Positions 8,304 through 17,212 of a stretch of 64,000 nt of DNA are shown in pieces. Source of the stretch: CAMAPP01 sp046153685. Lineage in GTDB: Bacteria; Pseudomonadota; Alphaproteobacteria; CADEGL01. The position numbers were made by a program, and so were the translations under genes. Position 1 is the first letter of the stretch. Each line of letters starts with the position of its first letter. Under the pieces are notes generated by a model. The model did not search any database, had not been told where the DNA came from, and was given only the letters and a program-made list of their open reading frames with translations. Location of the stretch: assembly GCA_046153685.1 (NCBI GenBank), contig JBJXGH010000016.1, positions 1-64,000 of the forward strand, given 5' to 3'.

Positions 8304-8912
8304 ATGGCACGCGCAGCAACCGGACCGTCCGATCGCAACTCCCGGGGGTCGTCCGACCGCCCACCCCGTGATCGCGGGGGGCGCGACCGCAACGATCGCG
8401 AGGACAACGAGTTTCAGGAGAAACTCGTCAGCATCAATCGCGTCGCCAAGGTGGTGAAGGGCGGCCGCCGCTTCGGGTTCTCCGCGGTGGTCGTGGTGGG
8501 CGACGGCAAGGGTCGGGTCGGTTTCGGTCTCGGCAAGGCGCGCGAGGTCCCCGAGGCGATTCGCAAGGGCACCGAAAAAGCCAAGCGCACGCTGGTTCGC
8601 GTTCCGCTGCGCGAGGGGCGCACGCTGCACCACGATTCCCACGGCCATTACGGTTCGGGTCGGGTCGTGCTGCGCGCGGCTTCGGCCGGCACGGGCATCA
8701 TCGCGGGCGGCCCGATGCGCGCGATTTTCGAATGTTTGGGAATTCAGGATATCGTCGCCAAGTCGATCGGCACGTCGAACCCGCACAACATGATTCGCGC
8801 GACGTTTTCGGCGCTCAACAGTGTCATGTCGCCGCGCCTGGTGGCGGCCAAGCGGGGCAAGAAGGTCGGCGACCTGATCGGCAAGCGCGGCGAAGAGGAA
8901 GCGAAGGAGTAG
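8304..8912 (+). CDS. rpsE: 30S ribosomal protein S5
   Basis: 202 residues, longer than E. coli S5 because of a 35-residue N-terminus rich in Arg, Ser, Asp and Gly (about residues 1-35). S5 takes part in decoding fidelity and mRNA helicase activity. The double-stranded RNA-binding core begins near FQEKLVSINRVAKVVKGGRR and continues with VGFGLGKAREVPEAI. The end is acidic and lysine rich. It lies 5 bp before rpmD. Confidence 0.98.
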   Translation: MARAATGPSDRNSRGSSDRPPRDRGGRDRNDREDNEFQEKLVSINRVAKVVKGGRRFGFSAVVVVGDGKGRVGFGLGKAREVPEAIRKGTEKAKRTLVRVPLREGRTLHHDSHGHYGSGRVVLRAASAGTGIIAGGPMRAIFECLGIQDIVAKSIGTSNPHNMIRATFSALNSVMSPRLVAAKRGKKVGDLIGKRGEEEAKE

Positions 8913-8917
8913 CTGAC

Positions 8918-9112
8918 ATGGCCGAGGAGGGCGCAAAGATTACGGTTAAGCAGGTCGGCAGTCCGATCGCGCGCCGTCACGACCAGCGAGAGACCCTGAT
9001 CGGGCTCGGCCTCAACAAGCTGGGCCGCAAGCGCGTCCTCGAGGACACGCCTGCCGTGCGCGGAATGGTCAACAAGGTGCGCCACTTGGTGCGCATCGTG
9101 CCGGCGGATTGA
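8918..9112 (+). CDS. rpmD: 50S ribosomal protein L30
   Basis: 64 residues from ATG 8918; the same frame stays open far upstream inside rpsE, but only this start matches the family size and follows the rpsE stop by 5 bp. The segment IGLGLNKLGRKRVLEDTPAV is diagnostic. L30 is a small peripheral protein of the 50S subunit. Confidence 0.96.
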   Translation: MAEEGAKITVKQVGSPIARRHDQRETLIGLGLNKLGRKRVLEDTPAVRGMVNKVRHLVRIVPAD

Positions 9113-9131
9113 GCGGCGGCGGGAGCAGGAC

Positions 9132-9812
9132 ATGAAACTCAACGAATTGCGCGACAACCGCGGTGCGCGCAAGCCGCGCCGCCGCATCGGGCGCGGCATC
9201 GGCTCGGGCCGCGGCAAAACCGCGGGCAAGGGTCACAAGGGCCAGAAGGCACGCACGGGCGTGGCCTTGCACGGCTTTGAAGGCGGCCAAATGCCGATGT
9301 ACCGGCGCTTGCCCAAGCGCGGCATGGGCAGCCCGTTCCGTCGGCGTTTCCAAATCATCAACTTGGATCTGCTGCAGAAGGCGATCGATGCGGGAAAGCT
9401 CGCTTCGGGCGCTGCGGTCGACGGCGCGGCATTGATGGCCGCGGGTCTGGTTTCGCAGTTGCGCGGCGGCATTCGCGTGCTTGGCAAGGGCGAGCTCAAG
9501 GCCAAATTGACGCTCACGGTAATGGGTGCCTCCCTATCGGCCATCGCCGCGATCGAAAAAGTCGGCGGCAGTGTGATTCTGCTTCAGCCCGCACGCGGCA
9601 AGCGTGGTCCCGACCCCGAAAGCGCCGCCGTGAAGGCGCGCGCCAAGGCCGCCACCGGCGCGTTCGACAATCAGGTGTCGGAAAAGAAGCCGCAGTCCAA
9701 GGCCGAGAAAGCCGACAAGGCCGAGAAGGCCGACAAGGTAGGAAAGCCCGAGAAGGCCGATAGGCCCGCGCGCGCGACCAGGGCCGCCAAAGCCGCTCAG
9801 CCCGAAGGCTGA
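9132..9812 (+). CDS. rplO: 50S ribosomal protein L15 with long charged tail
   Basis: 226 residues, whereas L15 is usually about 145-160. Residues 1 to about 160 are a normal L15, with the glycine-rich N-terminus (GRGIGSGRGKTAGKGHKGQK) and the core MPMYRRLPKRGMGSPF. After about residue 160 comes an extra tail rich in Lys, Ala, Glu and Asp, with repeated AEKADK units, probably disordered. L15 is a late 50S assembly protein. It is followed by secY after 14 bp. Confidence 0.97.
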   Translation: MKLNELRDNRGARKPRRRIGRGIGSGRGKTAGKGHKGQKARTGVALHGFEGGQMPMYRRLPKRGMGSPFRRRFQIINLDLLQKAIDAGKLASGAAVDGAALMAAGLVSQLRGGIRVLGKGELKAKLTLTVMGASLSAIAAIEKVGGSVILLQPARGKRGPDPESAAVKARAKAATGAFDNQVSEKKPQSKAEKADKAEKADKVGKPEKADRPARATRAAKAAQPEG

Positions 9813-9826
9813 GGGCGGGGCGCGCC

Positions 9827-11173
9827 ATGGCCTCCCCGGCCGAGCAAATCGCCGGCAATATCAATCTCGGTGCCTTCGGCAAGGCAACCGAACTCAAGAA
9901 GCGTCTGTGGTTCACGCTGGGCTGCCTGATCGTGTTTCGCGTCGGCACCTATGTGCCCTTGCCGGGCATCGACCCGGCGATTTTCCGGCAGATTTTTGAT
10001 ACCCAGGCCGCCGGCATCCTCGGCATGTTCAATATGTTCGCGGGTGGCGCGCTCGGCCGCATGACCGTGTTCGCACTCGGAATCATGCCGTACATCTCGG
10101 CTTCGATCATCGTCCAGTTGCTGACGGCCGTGTCTCCAAAGCTCGAGGCACTGAAGAAAGAGGGCGAGCAGGGGCGTAAGAAACTCAACCAGTACACGCG
10201 GTACGGCACCGTGCTGCTGGCGCTATTGCAGGCCTACGGCATCGCGGTCGGAATCGAGGGCATGCGTTCGGGTGCGGCCTCGGCGGTCGTCGATCCGGGC
10301 TATTTCTTCCGCATCACCACCGCCATCACGCTGACCGGCGGCACGATGTTCCTCATGTGGCTTGGCGAGCAGATCACGGCGCGTGGCGTGGGCAACGGTA
10401 TTTCTCTCGTGATTTTTGCGGGCATCGTGGCCGAATTGCCCGGATCGCTCGTCCAAACACTCGAACTCGGTCGCACGGGCGCGCTGTCGACTTTGCTCAT
10501 CCTTGGCGTGCTCGTCCTGGCCGTGGCCGTGATTGTTTTCGTCGTTTACATGGAGCGCGCCCAGCGGCGCATCGTCGTGCAGTATCCCAAGCGCCAGATG
10601 GGTACGCGCATGGTCGGCGGGCAATCCTCGCACCTGCCCATGAAACTCAACAGCGCGGGCGTCATCCCGCCCATCTTCGCCTCCTCGCTGCTCTTGCTGC
10701 CCACGACCATCGCAGGTTTCAGCGCTGGGCAGGATTCGAGCGGCATCATGACCACGATCACCGCCCTCTTGGGGCATGGTCAGCCGCTCTATATCGCGTT
10801 CTATGTCGGTCTCATCGTGTTCTTCTGTTTTTTCTACACCGCCATCGTCTTCAACCCCGACGAAACGGCGGACAACCTTAAGAAGAACGGCGGCTTCGTG
10901 CCCGGTATTCGCCCTGGCAAGAACACGGCCAATTATCTCGATCACGTCCTCACACGCCTGACCGTGATCGGCGCGGCTTATCTCGCATTGGTGTGCGTGT
11001 TGCCGGAAATCTTGATCTCGCGGTTTTCGGTGCCGTTCTATTTTGGCGGCACTAGCCTGTTGATCGTGGTCAGCGTCACCATGGACACGATCGCCCAAGT
11101 CCAATCCCATCTGCTCGCCCATCAGTACGAGGGGCTAGTGCGGAAATCGAAGCTGCGTGGGCGGCGAGGATGA
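9827..11173 (+). CDS. secY: Protein translocase subunit SecY
   Basis: 448 residues, with about ten hydrophobic helices as expected for the pore subunit of the SecYEG channel in the inner membrane. The N-terminus (ATELKKRLWFTLGCLIVFRV), the plug region PGIDPAIF and the fifth-loop MGTRMVGGQSSHLPMKLN are characteristic. It is the last membrane gene of the spc operon and its stop overlaps the adk start (ATGA). rpmJ (L36), often found after secY in other bacteria, is not present here. Confidence 0.98.
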   Translation: MASPAEQIAGNINLGAFGKATELKKRLWFTLGCLIVFRVGTYVPLPGIDPAIFRQIFDTQAAGILGMFNMFAGGALGRMTVFALGIMPYISASIIVQLLTAVSPKLEALKKEGEQGRKKLNQYTRYGTVLLALLQAYGIAVGIEGMRSGAASAVVDPGYFFRITTAITLTGGTMFLMWLGEQITARGVGNGISLVIFAGIVAELPGSLVQTLELGRTGALSTLLILGVLVLAVAVIVFVVYMERAQRRIVVQYPKRQMGTRMVGGQSSHLPMKLNSAGVIPPIFASSLLLLPTTIAGFSAGQDSSGIMTTITALLGHGQPLYIAFYVGLIVFFCFFYTAIVFNPDETADNLKKNGGFVPGIRPGKNTANYLDHVLTRLTVIGAAYLALVCVLPEILISRFSVPFYFGGTSLLIVVSVTMDTIAQVQSHLLAHQYEGLVRKSKLRGRRG

Positions 11174-11829
11174 ACATCGTTCTGCTGGGGCCGCCCGGTG
11201 GCGGCAAGGGTACCCAGGCCAAGCGGCTCGAGGAGCGTTTTGGGCTGAAGCAGCTTTCGACCGGCGACATGTTGCGCGCGGCGGTGGCGGCGGGCACCGA
11301 TACCGGCAAGAAGGCCAAGGCCGTCATGGACGCGGGCGGCTTGGTGTCCGACGACATCATCATCGCCATGATCGGCGAGCGCTTGGGCCAGGCGGATTGC
11401 CGGTCGGGCGTGATCTTCGACGGCTTTCCTCGGACAGTCGCCCAGGCCGAAGCGCTCGATCGCCTCCTTGCCTCGCGCAATTCGCGCCTCGACCACGTGA
11501 TCGAGCTCAAGGTGGACGAGGAGGTTCTGGTCCACCGTATTGCCGGCCGGTATTCCTGCAAGCGCTGCGGCGCGGGCTACCACGACCTCTTCCAGCGGCC
11601 CCAGGCGGACGGGGTCTGCGATTCCTGCGGGGGCGGCGAATTCGTCCGCCGGGACGACGATAAGCCGGACACGGTTCGGGCCCGCCTTGAGGCCTACAGG
11701 CTGCAAACCGCGCCAATTCTGCCTTATTACGAGCGGCAAGCCCTGCTGACGCGGTTGGACGGCATGGCGACCATGGACGAGGTTACACGTCAGCTTGAAG
11801 CCCTTCTCCGTAAGCCGGTAAAGCGTTGA
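11170..11829 (+). CDS. adk: Adenylate kinase with Cys4 lid
   Basis: 219 residues. It interconverts ATP, AMP and ADP in the cytoplasm. The P-loop GPPGGGKGTQAKRL is near the N-terminus and DGFPRTVAQAEALD gives the NMP-binding arginine. The LID contains two Cys-x2-Cys pairs (YSCKRCGAGYHD and VCDSCGGGEF), the pattern of zinc-bound lids known from other adenylate kinases; E. coli Adk lacks it. The start overlaps the secY stop by four bases. Confidence 0.97.
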   Translation: MNIVLLGPPGGGKGTQAKRLEERFGLKQLSTGDMLRAAVAAGTDTGKKAKAVMDAGGLVSDDIIIAMIGERLGQADCRSGVIFDGFPRTVAQAEALDRLLASRNSRLDHVIELKVDEEVLVHRIAGRYSCKRCGAGYHDLFQRPQADGVCDSCGGGEFVRRDDDKPDTVRARLEAYRLQTAPILPYYERQALLTRLDGMATMDEVTRQLEALLRKPVKR

Positions 11830-11853
11830 CGGTGGAAGGATATTGTCTATACT
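11826..11853 (+). promoter_or_regulatory. Sigma-70-like promoter before rpsM
   Basis: TTGACG at 11826-11831 and TATACT at 11848-11853 are separated by 16 bp, a close match to the housekeeping consensus. The -35 box overlaps the adk stop codon. The 109-bp gap before rpsM is the longest inside the ribosomal block, so this likely drives rpsM-rpsK-rpoA-rplQ. The assignment is by sequence match only. Confidence 0.6.
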
Positions 11854-11938
11854 CCGAGCGCTCTCCCGGTCCGTGCTGGATGGGGTCGCTATTTTGCGTC
11901 CTAACGGGTGAGCGTTCCGAAAAACGGGAGATGACCGC

Positions 11939-12316
11939 GTGGCGCGCATAGCCGGCGTGAACATTCCGGCCCAGAAACGGGTCGAAGTGGCGCTGACATA
12001 TCTTTACGGCATCGGCAAGACGCAGGCGAAATTGATCTGCGGCAAAGTCGGAATCCCTCTCGATCGCCGGGTCAATCAATTGACCGACGACGAGGTGCTA
12101 CGCATTCGCGAGGTCATCGACCGCGACTACAAGGTCGAGGGCGATCTGCGCCGTGAAATGGCGATGAGCATCAAGCGCCTGCTCGATCTCGGCTGCTATC
12201 GCGGTTTGCGCCACCGCCGTGGCCTGCCCGTGCGCGGGCAGCGCACCCGTTCCAACGCGCGTACGCGCAAAGGCAAGTCACGCGCGATCGCCGGCAAAAA
12301 GAAAGTGACGAAGTAG
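11939..12316 (+). CDS. rpsM: 30S ribosomal protein S13
   Basis: 125 residues. S13 contacts the P-site tRNA and forms intersubunit bridges. The start is GTG at 11939, preceded by ACGGGAG at 11924-11930. The family start ARIAGVNIPAQKRVEVAL and the basic C-terminus with GLPVRGQRTRSNARTRKG are present. It is the first gene of the alpha-operon part, 6 bp before rpsK. Confidence 0.98.
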   Translation: MARIAGVNIPAQKRVEVALTYLYGIGKTQAKLICGKVGIPLDRRVNQLTDDEVLRIREVIDRDYKVEGDLRREMAMSIKRLLDLGCYRGLRHRRGLPVRGQRTRSNARTRKGKSRAIAGKKKVTK

Positions 12317-12322
12317 GAACCC

Positions 12323-12736
12323 ATGGCCAAGCCCGCCAACACTGCCGCCGCCGCCGCCGCCGCACGCCTTCGTCGTCGCGAACGCAAGAACATCACCGCG
12401 GGCGTTGCCCACGTAAACGCCTCTTTCAACAACACGACGGTGACCATTACCGACGTGCAGGGCAACGCGATCGCCTGGTCGTCGTCTGGCAGTATGGGTT
12501 TCAAGGGCTCGCGCAAATCCACCCCTTATGCCGCGCAGATGGCCGCCGACGGCGCCGCGCGCAAGGCGATGGAGCACGGGCTGCGTACGGTCGAGATCCT
12601 GGTGCGCGGTCCGGGCGCGGGACGCGAATCGGCGTTGCGCGCGTTGCAAGCGGTCGGCCTCCAGGTCACTTCGATTCGCGACGTGACGCCCATTCCGCAC
12701 AATGGCTGCCGGCCGCCCAAGCGACGGCGCGTTTGA
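12323..12736 (+). CDS. rpsK: 30S ribosomal protein S11
   Basis: 137 residues. S11 is on the 30S platform near the E site. An alanine-rich leader precedes the conserved GVAHVNASFNNTTVTITD and the GPGAGRESALRALQAVGL segment; the end IPHNGCRPPKRRRV is invariant. A hairpin lies in the 95-bp gap before rpoA. Confidence 0.98.
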   Translation: MAKPANTAAAAAAARLRRRERKNITAGVAHVNASFNNTTVTITDVQGNAIAWSSSGSMGFKGSRKSTPYAAQMAADGAARKAMEHGLRTVEILVRGPGAGRESALRALQAVGLQVTSIRDVTPIPHNGCRPPKRRRV

Positions 12737-12746
12737 TTTTCCTGGG

Positions 12747-12780
12747 CGCGGGATCGCACGACGCTCCCGCGTTCTTTGTT
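12747..12780 (+). terminator. Possible attenuator hairpin between rpsK and rpoA
   Basis: CGCGGGA at 12747-12753 pairs with TCCCGCG at 12765-12771 around an 11-base loop and is followed by a T-rich stretch (TTCTTTGTT, 12772-12780). This looks like a weak intrinsic terminator. Between two genes that must be co-expressed it would act as partial attenuation, or mark a processing site. The stem is short, so function is uncertain. Confidence 0.35.
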
Positions 12781-12831
12781 CGATCCGGCGACGGCGCCGG
12801 ATCGCATCCATTCTAAGGACGCGCGTGAACC

Positions 12832-13878
12832 ATGGATCTCGGAAAGCGTGAGATTACCCCGGTCGTCCAGCGCAACTGGACGGAACTCATCCGCCCCAGC
12901 AAGCTGCAGCTTGAGGCTGGTTCGGACCCGGTGCGCAACGCCACCGTCGTGGCCGAGCCGCTCGAGCGCGGCTTCGGCCTGACGCTTGGCAATGCGCTGC
13001 GGCGTATCCTGTTGTCGTCCCTTCAGGGCGCTGCGGTCACCTCGATCCAGATCGAGGGTGTCCTCCATGAATTCTCCTCGATTCCGGGCGTTCTCGAGGA
13101 CGTGACCGACATCGTGCTCAACATCAAGGGCATGGCTCTGCGCATGCACGGCGACGGGCCCAAGCGCATGGTCCTCCAGGCCAAGGGGCCAGGCGAGATC
13201 AAGGCCGGCATGATCGAGACCGGCCACGACATCGAAATCATGGATTCCGAGCATGTCATCTGCACTCTCGACAAGGGCGCGAAGATAAAGATGGAGCTCA
13301 CCGTTAACAGCGGCAAAGGCTATGTCGCCGCCAATCAGAGCCGCTCGGCGGATTCGCCCATCGGCCTCATTCCGGTCGATGCGCTCTATAGCCCGGTGCG
13401 GCGCGTGACGTACCGGGTCGAGAATTCGCGTGTCGGCCAAGTGACCGATTACGACCGCCTGACCCTTCAGGTCGAGACCAATGGCGCGGTGCGCCCGGAC
13501 GACGCGGTCGCGCTCGCCGCGCGCATCCTGCAGGACCAGCTTCAGCTCTTCATCAATTTCGACGAGCCGACCAAATCGGTGCTCGAGGAATCGGTCGCGG
13601 AGCTGCCATTCAACCGCAATCTTCTGCGCAAGGTGGACGAGCTCGAGCTGTCGGTACGTTCGGCCAACTGTCTCAAGAACGACAACATCATCTATATCGG
13701 CGACTTGGTGCAGAAATCCGAAGCGGAAATGCTGCGCACGCCCAATTTCGGACGCAAGTCGCTCAATGAGATCAAGGAAGTCCTGGCGCAGATGGGCCTG
13801 CATCTCGGGATGGAAGTCGTCGGCTGGCCGCCCGAGAACATCGAGGATTTGGCCAAGAAGCTCGAGGAACCCTACTGA
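12832..13878 (+). CDS. rpoA: RNA polymerase subunit alpha
   Basis: 348 residues, slightly longer than the usual 330-340. The N-terminal dimerisation domain includes EPLERGFGLTLGNALRRILL and the C-terminal domain carries the helix-hairpin-helix that contacts UP elements and activators (LRTPNFGRKSLNEIKEVLAQ). It is the platform on which the beta subunits assemble. It is followed by rplQ after 68 bp. Confidence 0.98.
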   Translation: MDLGKREITPVVQRNWTELIRPSKLQLEAGSDPVRNATVVAEPLERGFGLTLGNALRRILLSSLQGAAVTSIQIEGVLHEFSSIPGVLEDVTDIVLNIKGMALRMHGDGPKRMVLQAKGPGEIKAGMIETGHDIEIMDSEHVICTLDKGAKIKMELTVNSGKGYVAANQSRSADSPIGLIPVDALYSPVRRVTYRVENSRVGQVTDYDRLTLQVETNGAVRPDDAVALAARILQDQLQLFINFDEPTKSVLEESVAELPFNRNLLRKVDELELSVRSANCLKNDNIIYIGDLVQKSEAEMLRTPNFGRKSLNEIKEVLAQMGLHLGMEVVGWPPENIEDLAKKLEEPY

Positions 13879-13946
13879 GTTTCAAGACCTAAGGGCGAAA
13901 TGAGAGCCCTTGCCGCAGGGCGGGGTTAGATCACGGAGAAGTTCCG

Positions 13947-14375
13947 ATGCGTCACGGCGTCAGCGGCCGAAAACTCGGCCGGACAACCAGCCACCGCCTG
14001 GCAACCTTCGCCAATATGGCGGTGGCCTTGTTGAAGCACGAGCAGATCAAGACCACGCTGCCCAAGGCCAAGGAATTGGCCCCGGTCGTGGACAAGCTCG
14101 TCACGCTGGGCAAGGCCGGAACGCTCCACGCACGCAGGCAGGCGATGGCGTTCCTCCAGGACACCAAGATCACGGCCAAGCTGTTCGACACGCTGGCGGC
14201 GCGCTACGCGACGCGGAAGGGCGGCTATACGCGCGTTCTCAAGGCCGGGTTCCGGTACGGCGACATGGCGGCCATGGCGGTGATCGAGCTCGTGGACCGC
14301 GATGTCTCGGCCAAGGGCCAAGATTCGGGGCCGAAGCAAGGCTCCGAGGACGAGGCCGACAAGGTCGCAGCCTAG
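13947..14375 (+). CDS. rplQ: 50S ribosomal protein L17
   Basis: 142 residues. L17 lies near the tunnel exit. The opening MRHGVSGRKLGRTTSHR and the core LLKHEQIKTTLPKAKELAPV are standard; the final 20 residues are an acidic, variable tail. It is the last gene of the ribosomal block. Confidence 0.98.
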   Translation: MRHGVSGRKLGRTTSHRLATFANMAVALLKHEQIKTTLPKAKELAPVVDKLVTLGKAGTLHARRQAMAFLQDTKITAKLFDTLAARYATRKGGYTRVLKAGFRYGDMAAMAVIELVDRDVSAKGQDSGPKQGSEDEADKVAA

Positions 14376-14398
14376 GTTCCACGGCACGGCCCGAGGCG

Positions 14399-14433
14399 CG
14401 CACCCGCCAAGCCGCACTCCCCTTGCGGGTGCG
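14399..14433 (+). terminator. GC-rich hairpin after rplQ
   Basis: CGCACCCGC at 14399-14407 pairs with GCGGGTGCG at 14425-14433 around a 17-base loop, 24 bp after the rplQ stop. There is no T-tract, so it is not a classical intrinsic terminator. It could stabilise the 3' end or aid termination of the ribosomal operon. Confidence 0.3.
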
Positions 14434-14498
14434 TTCGCGCGCTACGAGGGCAGAGCACGGGGCTGCCTCTTTGCCGTGAGGCGAGCTAAAATCCCGTC

Positions 14499-15893
14499 AT
14501 GTTGCGCTGGTTCGCCGTTCTAATTTCGCTCGCGGCGCTGTGGCACGGCGCGGTCGAGGCCGCGCCCGCGCGCCGGGTCGTGCCTGAGGGCCAAGCCGAA
14601 ATCCAGCTCTCTTTTGCGCCCCTGGTGAAGCGCGCCGCGCCTGCGGTTGTGAACATCCACGCGGCGCGCTCGCCGACCAATCTCAAGGACGACCCCTTCT
14701 ATCGCCAGATACCGGGTGAGAAGGCGCCGGCAAATCAGAAAAATCAGAACTCGCTCGGCTCGGGCGTCATCGTGCGTTCGGACGGTACCATCGTGACCAA
14801 TTTTCACGTCGTGCGCGGCGCCGAGGCGATCACGGTCATCTTGGCGGACAAGCGCGAATTCAAGGCGCAAGTCCTGCGCACCGACGAGCGAACCGATTTG
14901 GCGGTGCTCAAGATCGATCCGACCGAGGCGCTGCCCGCGCTCGAATTGCGCAATTCCGACGAAATCGAAGTCGGCGATCTGGTTCTGGCCATCGGCAATC
15001 CGTTCGGCGTCGGCCAGACGGTCACGAGCGGCATCGTGTCGGCAATCGCGCGCTCGAACGTGGGCATCACCGATTTCCGCTCCTTCATCCAAACCGATGC
15101 CGCGATCAATCCCGGCAATTCCGGCGGCGCGCTCATCGGTATGGACGGCCGCCTCATCGGCATCAATACCGCGATCTTTTCGCGCGGCGGCGGTTCGCAG
15201 GGCGTTGGTTTCGCCATACCCTCGAACATGGTCGCCTCGGTCATCCAGGGTGCCGCGAGCGGCCAGCAACTCGTGCGCCCCTGGTTCGGCGCGCGTGTGG
15301 AATCGGTCACGGCCGATCTTGCGCGCCGGATGGGCCTAGCCAAGCCCACGGGCGCGGTCATCACGTTTTTGTCGCCCGGTGGGCCCGCCGAGCGCGCGGG
15401 CCTGCGCCTCGGCGACATTCTTCTCGCCATGGACGGCAAGGACGTCGGCGATCGCGAGGCGTTCCGCTACCGCGTGGCGACGCGCGGCATCGGAGAAACG
15501 ATCACTCTCATGGTGCACCGCCGGGCGGGCGATTCGGCCATCGTCCAGGCAGTCCTGGTCATGCCGCCCGAGGATCCGCCGCGCAATCCCAAGAAAATCG
15601 ACGGCGGCTCGCCGCTCGCGGGCGCGACGGTCGCGAATTTATCGCCGGCGCTTGCCGAGGAATTGGGTACGCCGGGGATTCCGGAATACGGCGTGATCGT
15701 CCTCGAAATAGAACAGGGCAGCACCGCGCAGAAGATCAAAATCGCCGTTGGCGACGTGATCTCGAAGATCAATGGCGAGGACGTGACGAGCGTCGAGCGC
15801 CTGGTGCGCGCGGCCTCGGAGGACCGGGGCCAATGGCGTCTCGGCGTGCGCCGCCAGAACAAGATGCTCGACATGCAGGCGACCAAGCCGTGA
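14499..15893 (+). CDS. Deg/HtrA family periplasmic serine protease
   Basis: 464 residues: a signal peptide (residues 1-22, hydrophobic core FAVLISLAALW), a trypsin-like domain, and two PDZ domains (about 265-365 and 375-464). The triad is visible as His103 (TNFHVV), Asp133 (RTDLAVL) and Ser208 (NPGNSGGAL). Members degrade or refold damaged envelope proteins. The length and two PDZ domains fit DegP/DegQ, but these cannot be told apart here. Its last codon overlaps the GTG start of rarA, so the two are coupled. No heat-shock promoter was recognised. Confidence 0.93.
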   Translation: MLRWFAVLISLAALWHGAVEAAPARRVVPEGQAEIQLSFAPLVKRAAPAVVNIHAARSPTNLKDDPFYRQIPGEKAPANQKNQNSLGSGVIVRSDGTIVTNFHVVRGAEAITVILADKREFKAQVLRTDERTDLAVLKIDPTEALPALELRNSDEIEVGDLVLAIGNPFGVGQTVTSGIVSAIARSNVGITDFRSFIQTDAAINPGNSGGALIGMDGRLIGINTAIFSRGGGSQGVGFAIPSNMVASVIQGAASGQQLVRPWFGARVESVTADLARRMGLAKPTGAVITFLSPGGPAERAGLRLGDILLAMDGKDVGDREAFRYRVATRGIGETITLMVHRRAGDSAIVQAVLVMPPEDPPRNPKKIDGGSPLAGATVANLSPALAEELGTPGIPEYGVIVLEIEQGSTAQKIKIAVGDVISKINGEDVTSVERLVRAASEDRGQWRLGVRRQNKMLDMQATKP

Positions 15894-17209
15894 ACACATT
15901 GTTCGAGGCCCAGGCGCCTCGGCCGCTAGCGGACCGGTTGCGGCCGACCACCATGATCGAGGTCGTGGGCCAGGAACATTTGCTCGGCCCCGAGGGCCCC
16001 ATTGGGCGGATGGTCGGGCAAAAGCGTCTGGCCTCGATGATTCTTTGGGGCCCGCCCGGCACCGGAAAGACCACTATCGCGCGTCTTCTGGCCGAGACGA
16101 CGAATCTCGAATTCGCGCCGCTTTCGGCGGTGTTTTCGGGGGTTGCGGATCTGCGCAAGATCTTCGATGCCGCCAAGAGCCGGCGAGGTATCGGCCACGG
16201 CACCTTGCTGTTCATTGACGAAATACACCGCTTCAACCGCGCCCAGCAAGACGGCTTCCTGCCCTATGTCGAGGACGGCACCGTGGTGTTGATCGGCGCC
16301 ACGACCGAGAATCCATCCTTCGAATTGAACGCGGCGTTGCTCTCGCGCTGCCAGGTCATGGTTTTGCGGCGGCTCGACGACTCGGCTCTTGCGGAATTGC
16401 TCGAACGCGCCGAGACCATCGAGGGCCGCAAGCTTCCCCTTCTGCCCGAGGGTCGGGCGACCGTGCGCGCCATGGCGGATGGCGACGGGCGGTTCCTGCT
16501 CAATCTAGCCGAGGAATTGTTTGCCCTGCCTAGGGATACGCCGCCACTCGATACCCAAGGCATCGCCGCGGCCGTGCAGCGCCGTGCGCCGGTTTACGAC
16601 AAGAATCAGGACGGCCACTACAATCTCATCAGCGCGTTACATAAATCCTTGCGTGGCTCCGACACGGACGCGGCGCTCTACTGGTTCGCGCGCATGCTCG
16701 ATGGCGGGGAGGATCCGAACTACATCGCGCGCCGTCTGACACGCTTTGCCGTCGAGGATATCGGCCTTGCCGATCCCCAAGCCCTGGTTCAAGCGATCGC
16801 CGCCTGGAACGCGTATGAGAGATTGGGCAGCCCCGAGGGCGAACTGGCCCTCACGCAACTCGTGATCTATCTCGGCACCGCGCCCAAATCGAATGCCGCC
16901 TATCGCGCCTTCAACGCGGCGCAAGCGGCGGCGCGCGAAACCGGCTCGCTGTCGCCTCCCAAGCACATTTTGAACGCGCCCACCCGGCTGATGAAGGATC
17001 TGGGCTACGGTAAGGATTACGCCTACGATCACGCGACCGCCGAAGGTTTTTCGGGCCAAAACTATTTTCCCGACGGCATGGCGCGGCAGGAGCTATACCG
17101 CCCGGCCGATCGTGGCTTCGAGCGCGACGTCAAAAAGCGCCTCGATTACTGGGCGCGCCTGCGCGACCGCTTGACGCGGGGCGAAAACGAACCGGAAGCC
17201 GAGGGTTGA
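15890..17209 (+). CDS. rarA: Replication-associated recombination AAA ATPase RarA
   Basis: 439 residues from a GTG at 15890 that overlaps the protease stop (GTGA). An earlier in-frame start at 15833 lies within the protease and is not favoured. Walker A (GPPGTGKT, residues 54-61) and Walker B (LLFIDEIHRFN, from residue 106) are clear, as is the C-terminal tetramerisation region with QNYFPDGMARQELYRP. RarA/MgsA acts at stalled replication forks and binds SSB-coated DNA. It is followed after 3 bp by a pseudouridine synthase gene. Confidence 0.95.
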   Translation: MNTLFEAQAPRPLADRLRPTTMIEVVGQEHLLGPEGPIGRMVGQKRLASMILWGPPGTGKTTIARLLAETTNLEFAPLSAVFSGVADLRKIFDAAKSRRGIGHGTLLFIDEIHRFNRAQQDGFLPYVEDGTVVLIGATTENPSFELNAALLSRCQVMVLRRLDDSALAELLERAETIEGRKLPLLPEGRATVRAMADGDGRFLLNLAEELFALPRDTPPLDTQGIAAAVQRRAPVYDKNQDGHYNLISALHKSLRGSDTDAALYWFARMLDGGEDPNYIARRLTRFAVEDIGLADPQALVQAIAAWNAYERLGSPEGELALTQLVIYLGTAPKSNAAYRAFNAAQAAARETGSLSPPKHILNAPTRLMKDLGYGKDYAYDHATAEGFSGQNYFPDGMARQELYRPADRGFERDVKKRLDYWARLRDRLTRGENEPEAEG

Positions 17210-17212
17210 ACG

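Noticed and set aside
10223..11122. Antisense open frame opposite secY
   Set aside because: Rich in His, Asp and Arg, which is the expected reverse reading of SecY's membrane codons.
11174..11938. Search for rpmJ (L36) after secY
   Set aside because: No 37-38 residue frame with the Cys/His pattern of L36 is seen here; it is often elsewhere in Alphaproteobacteria.
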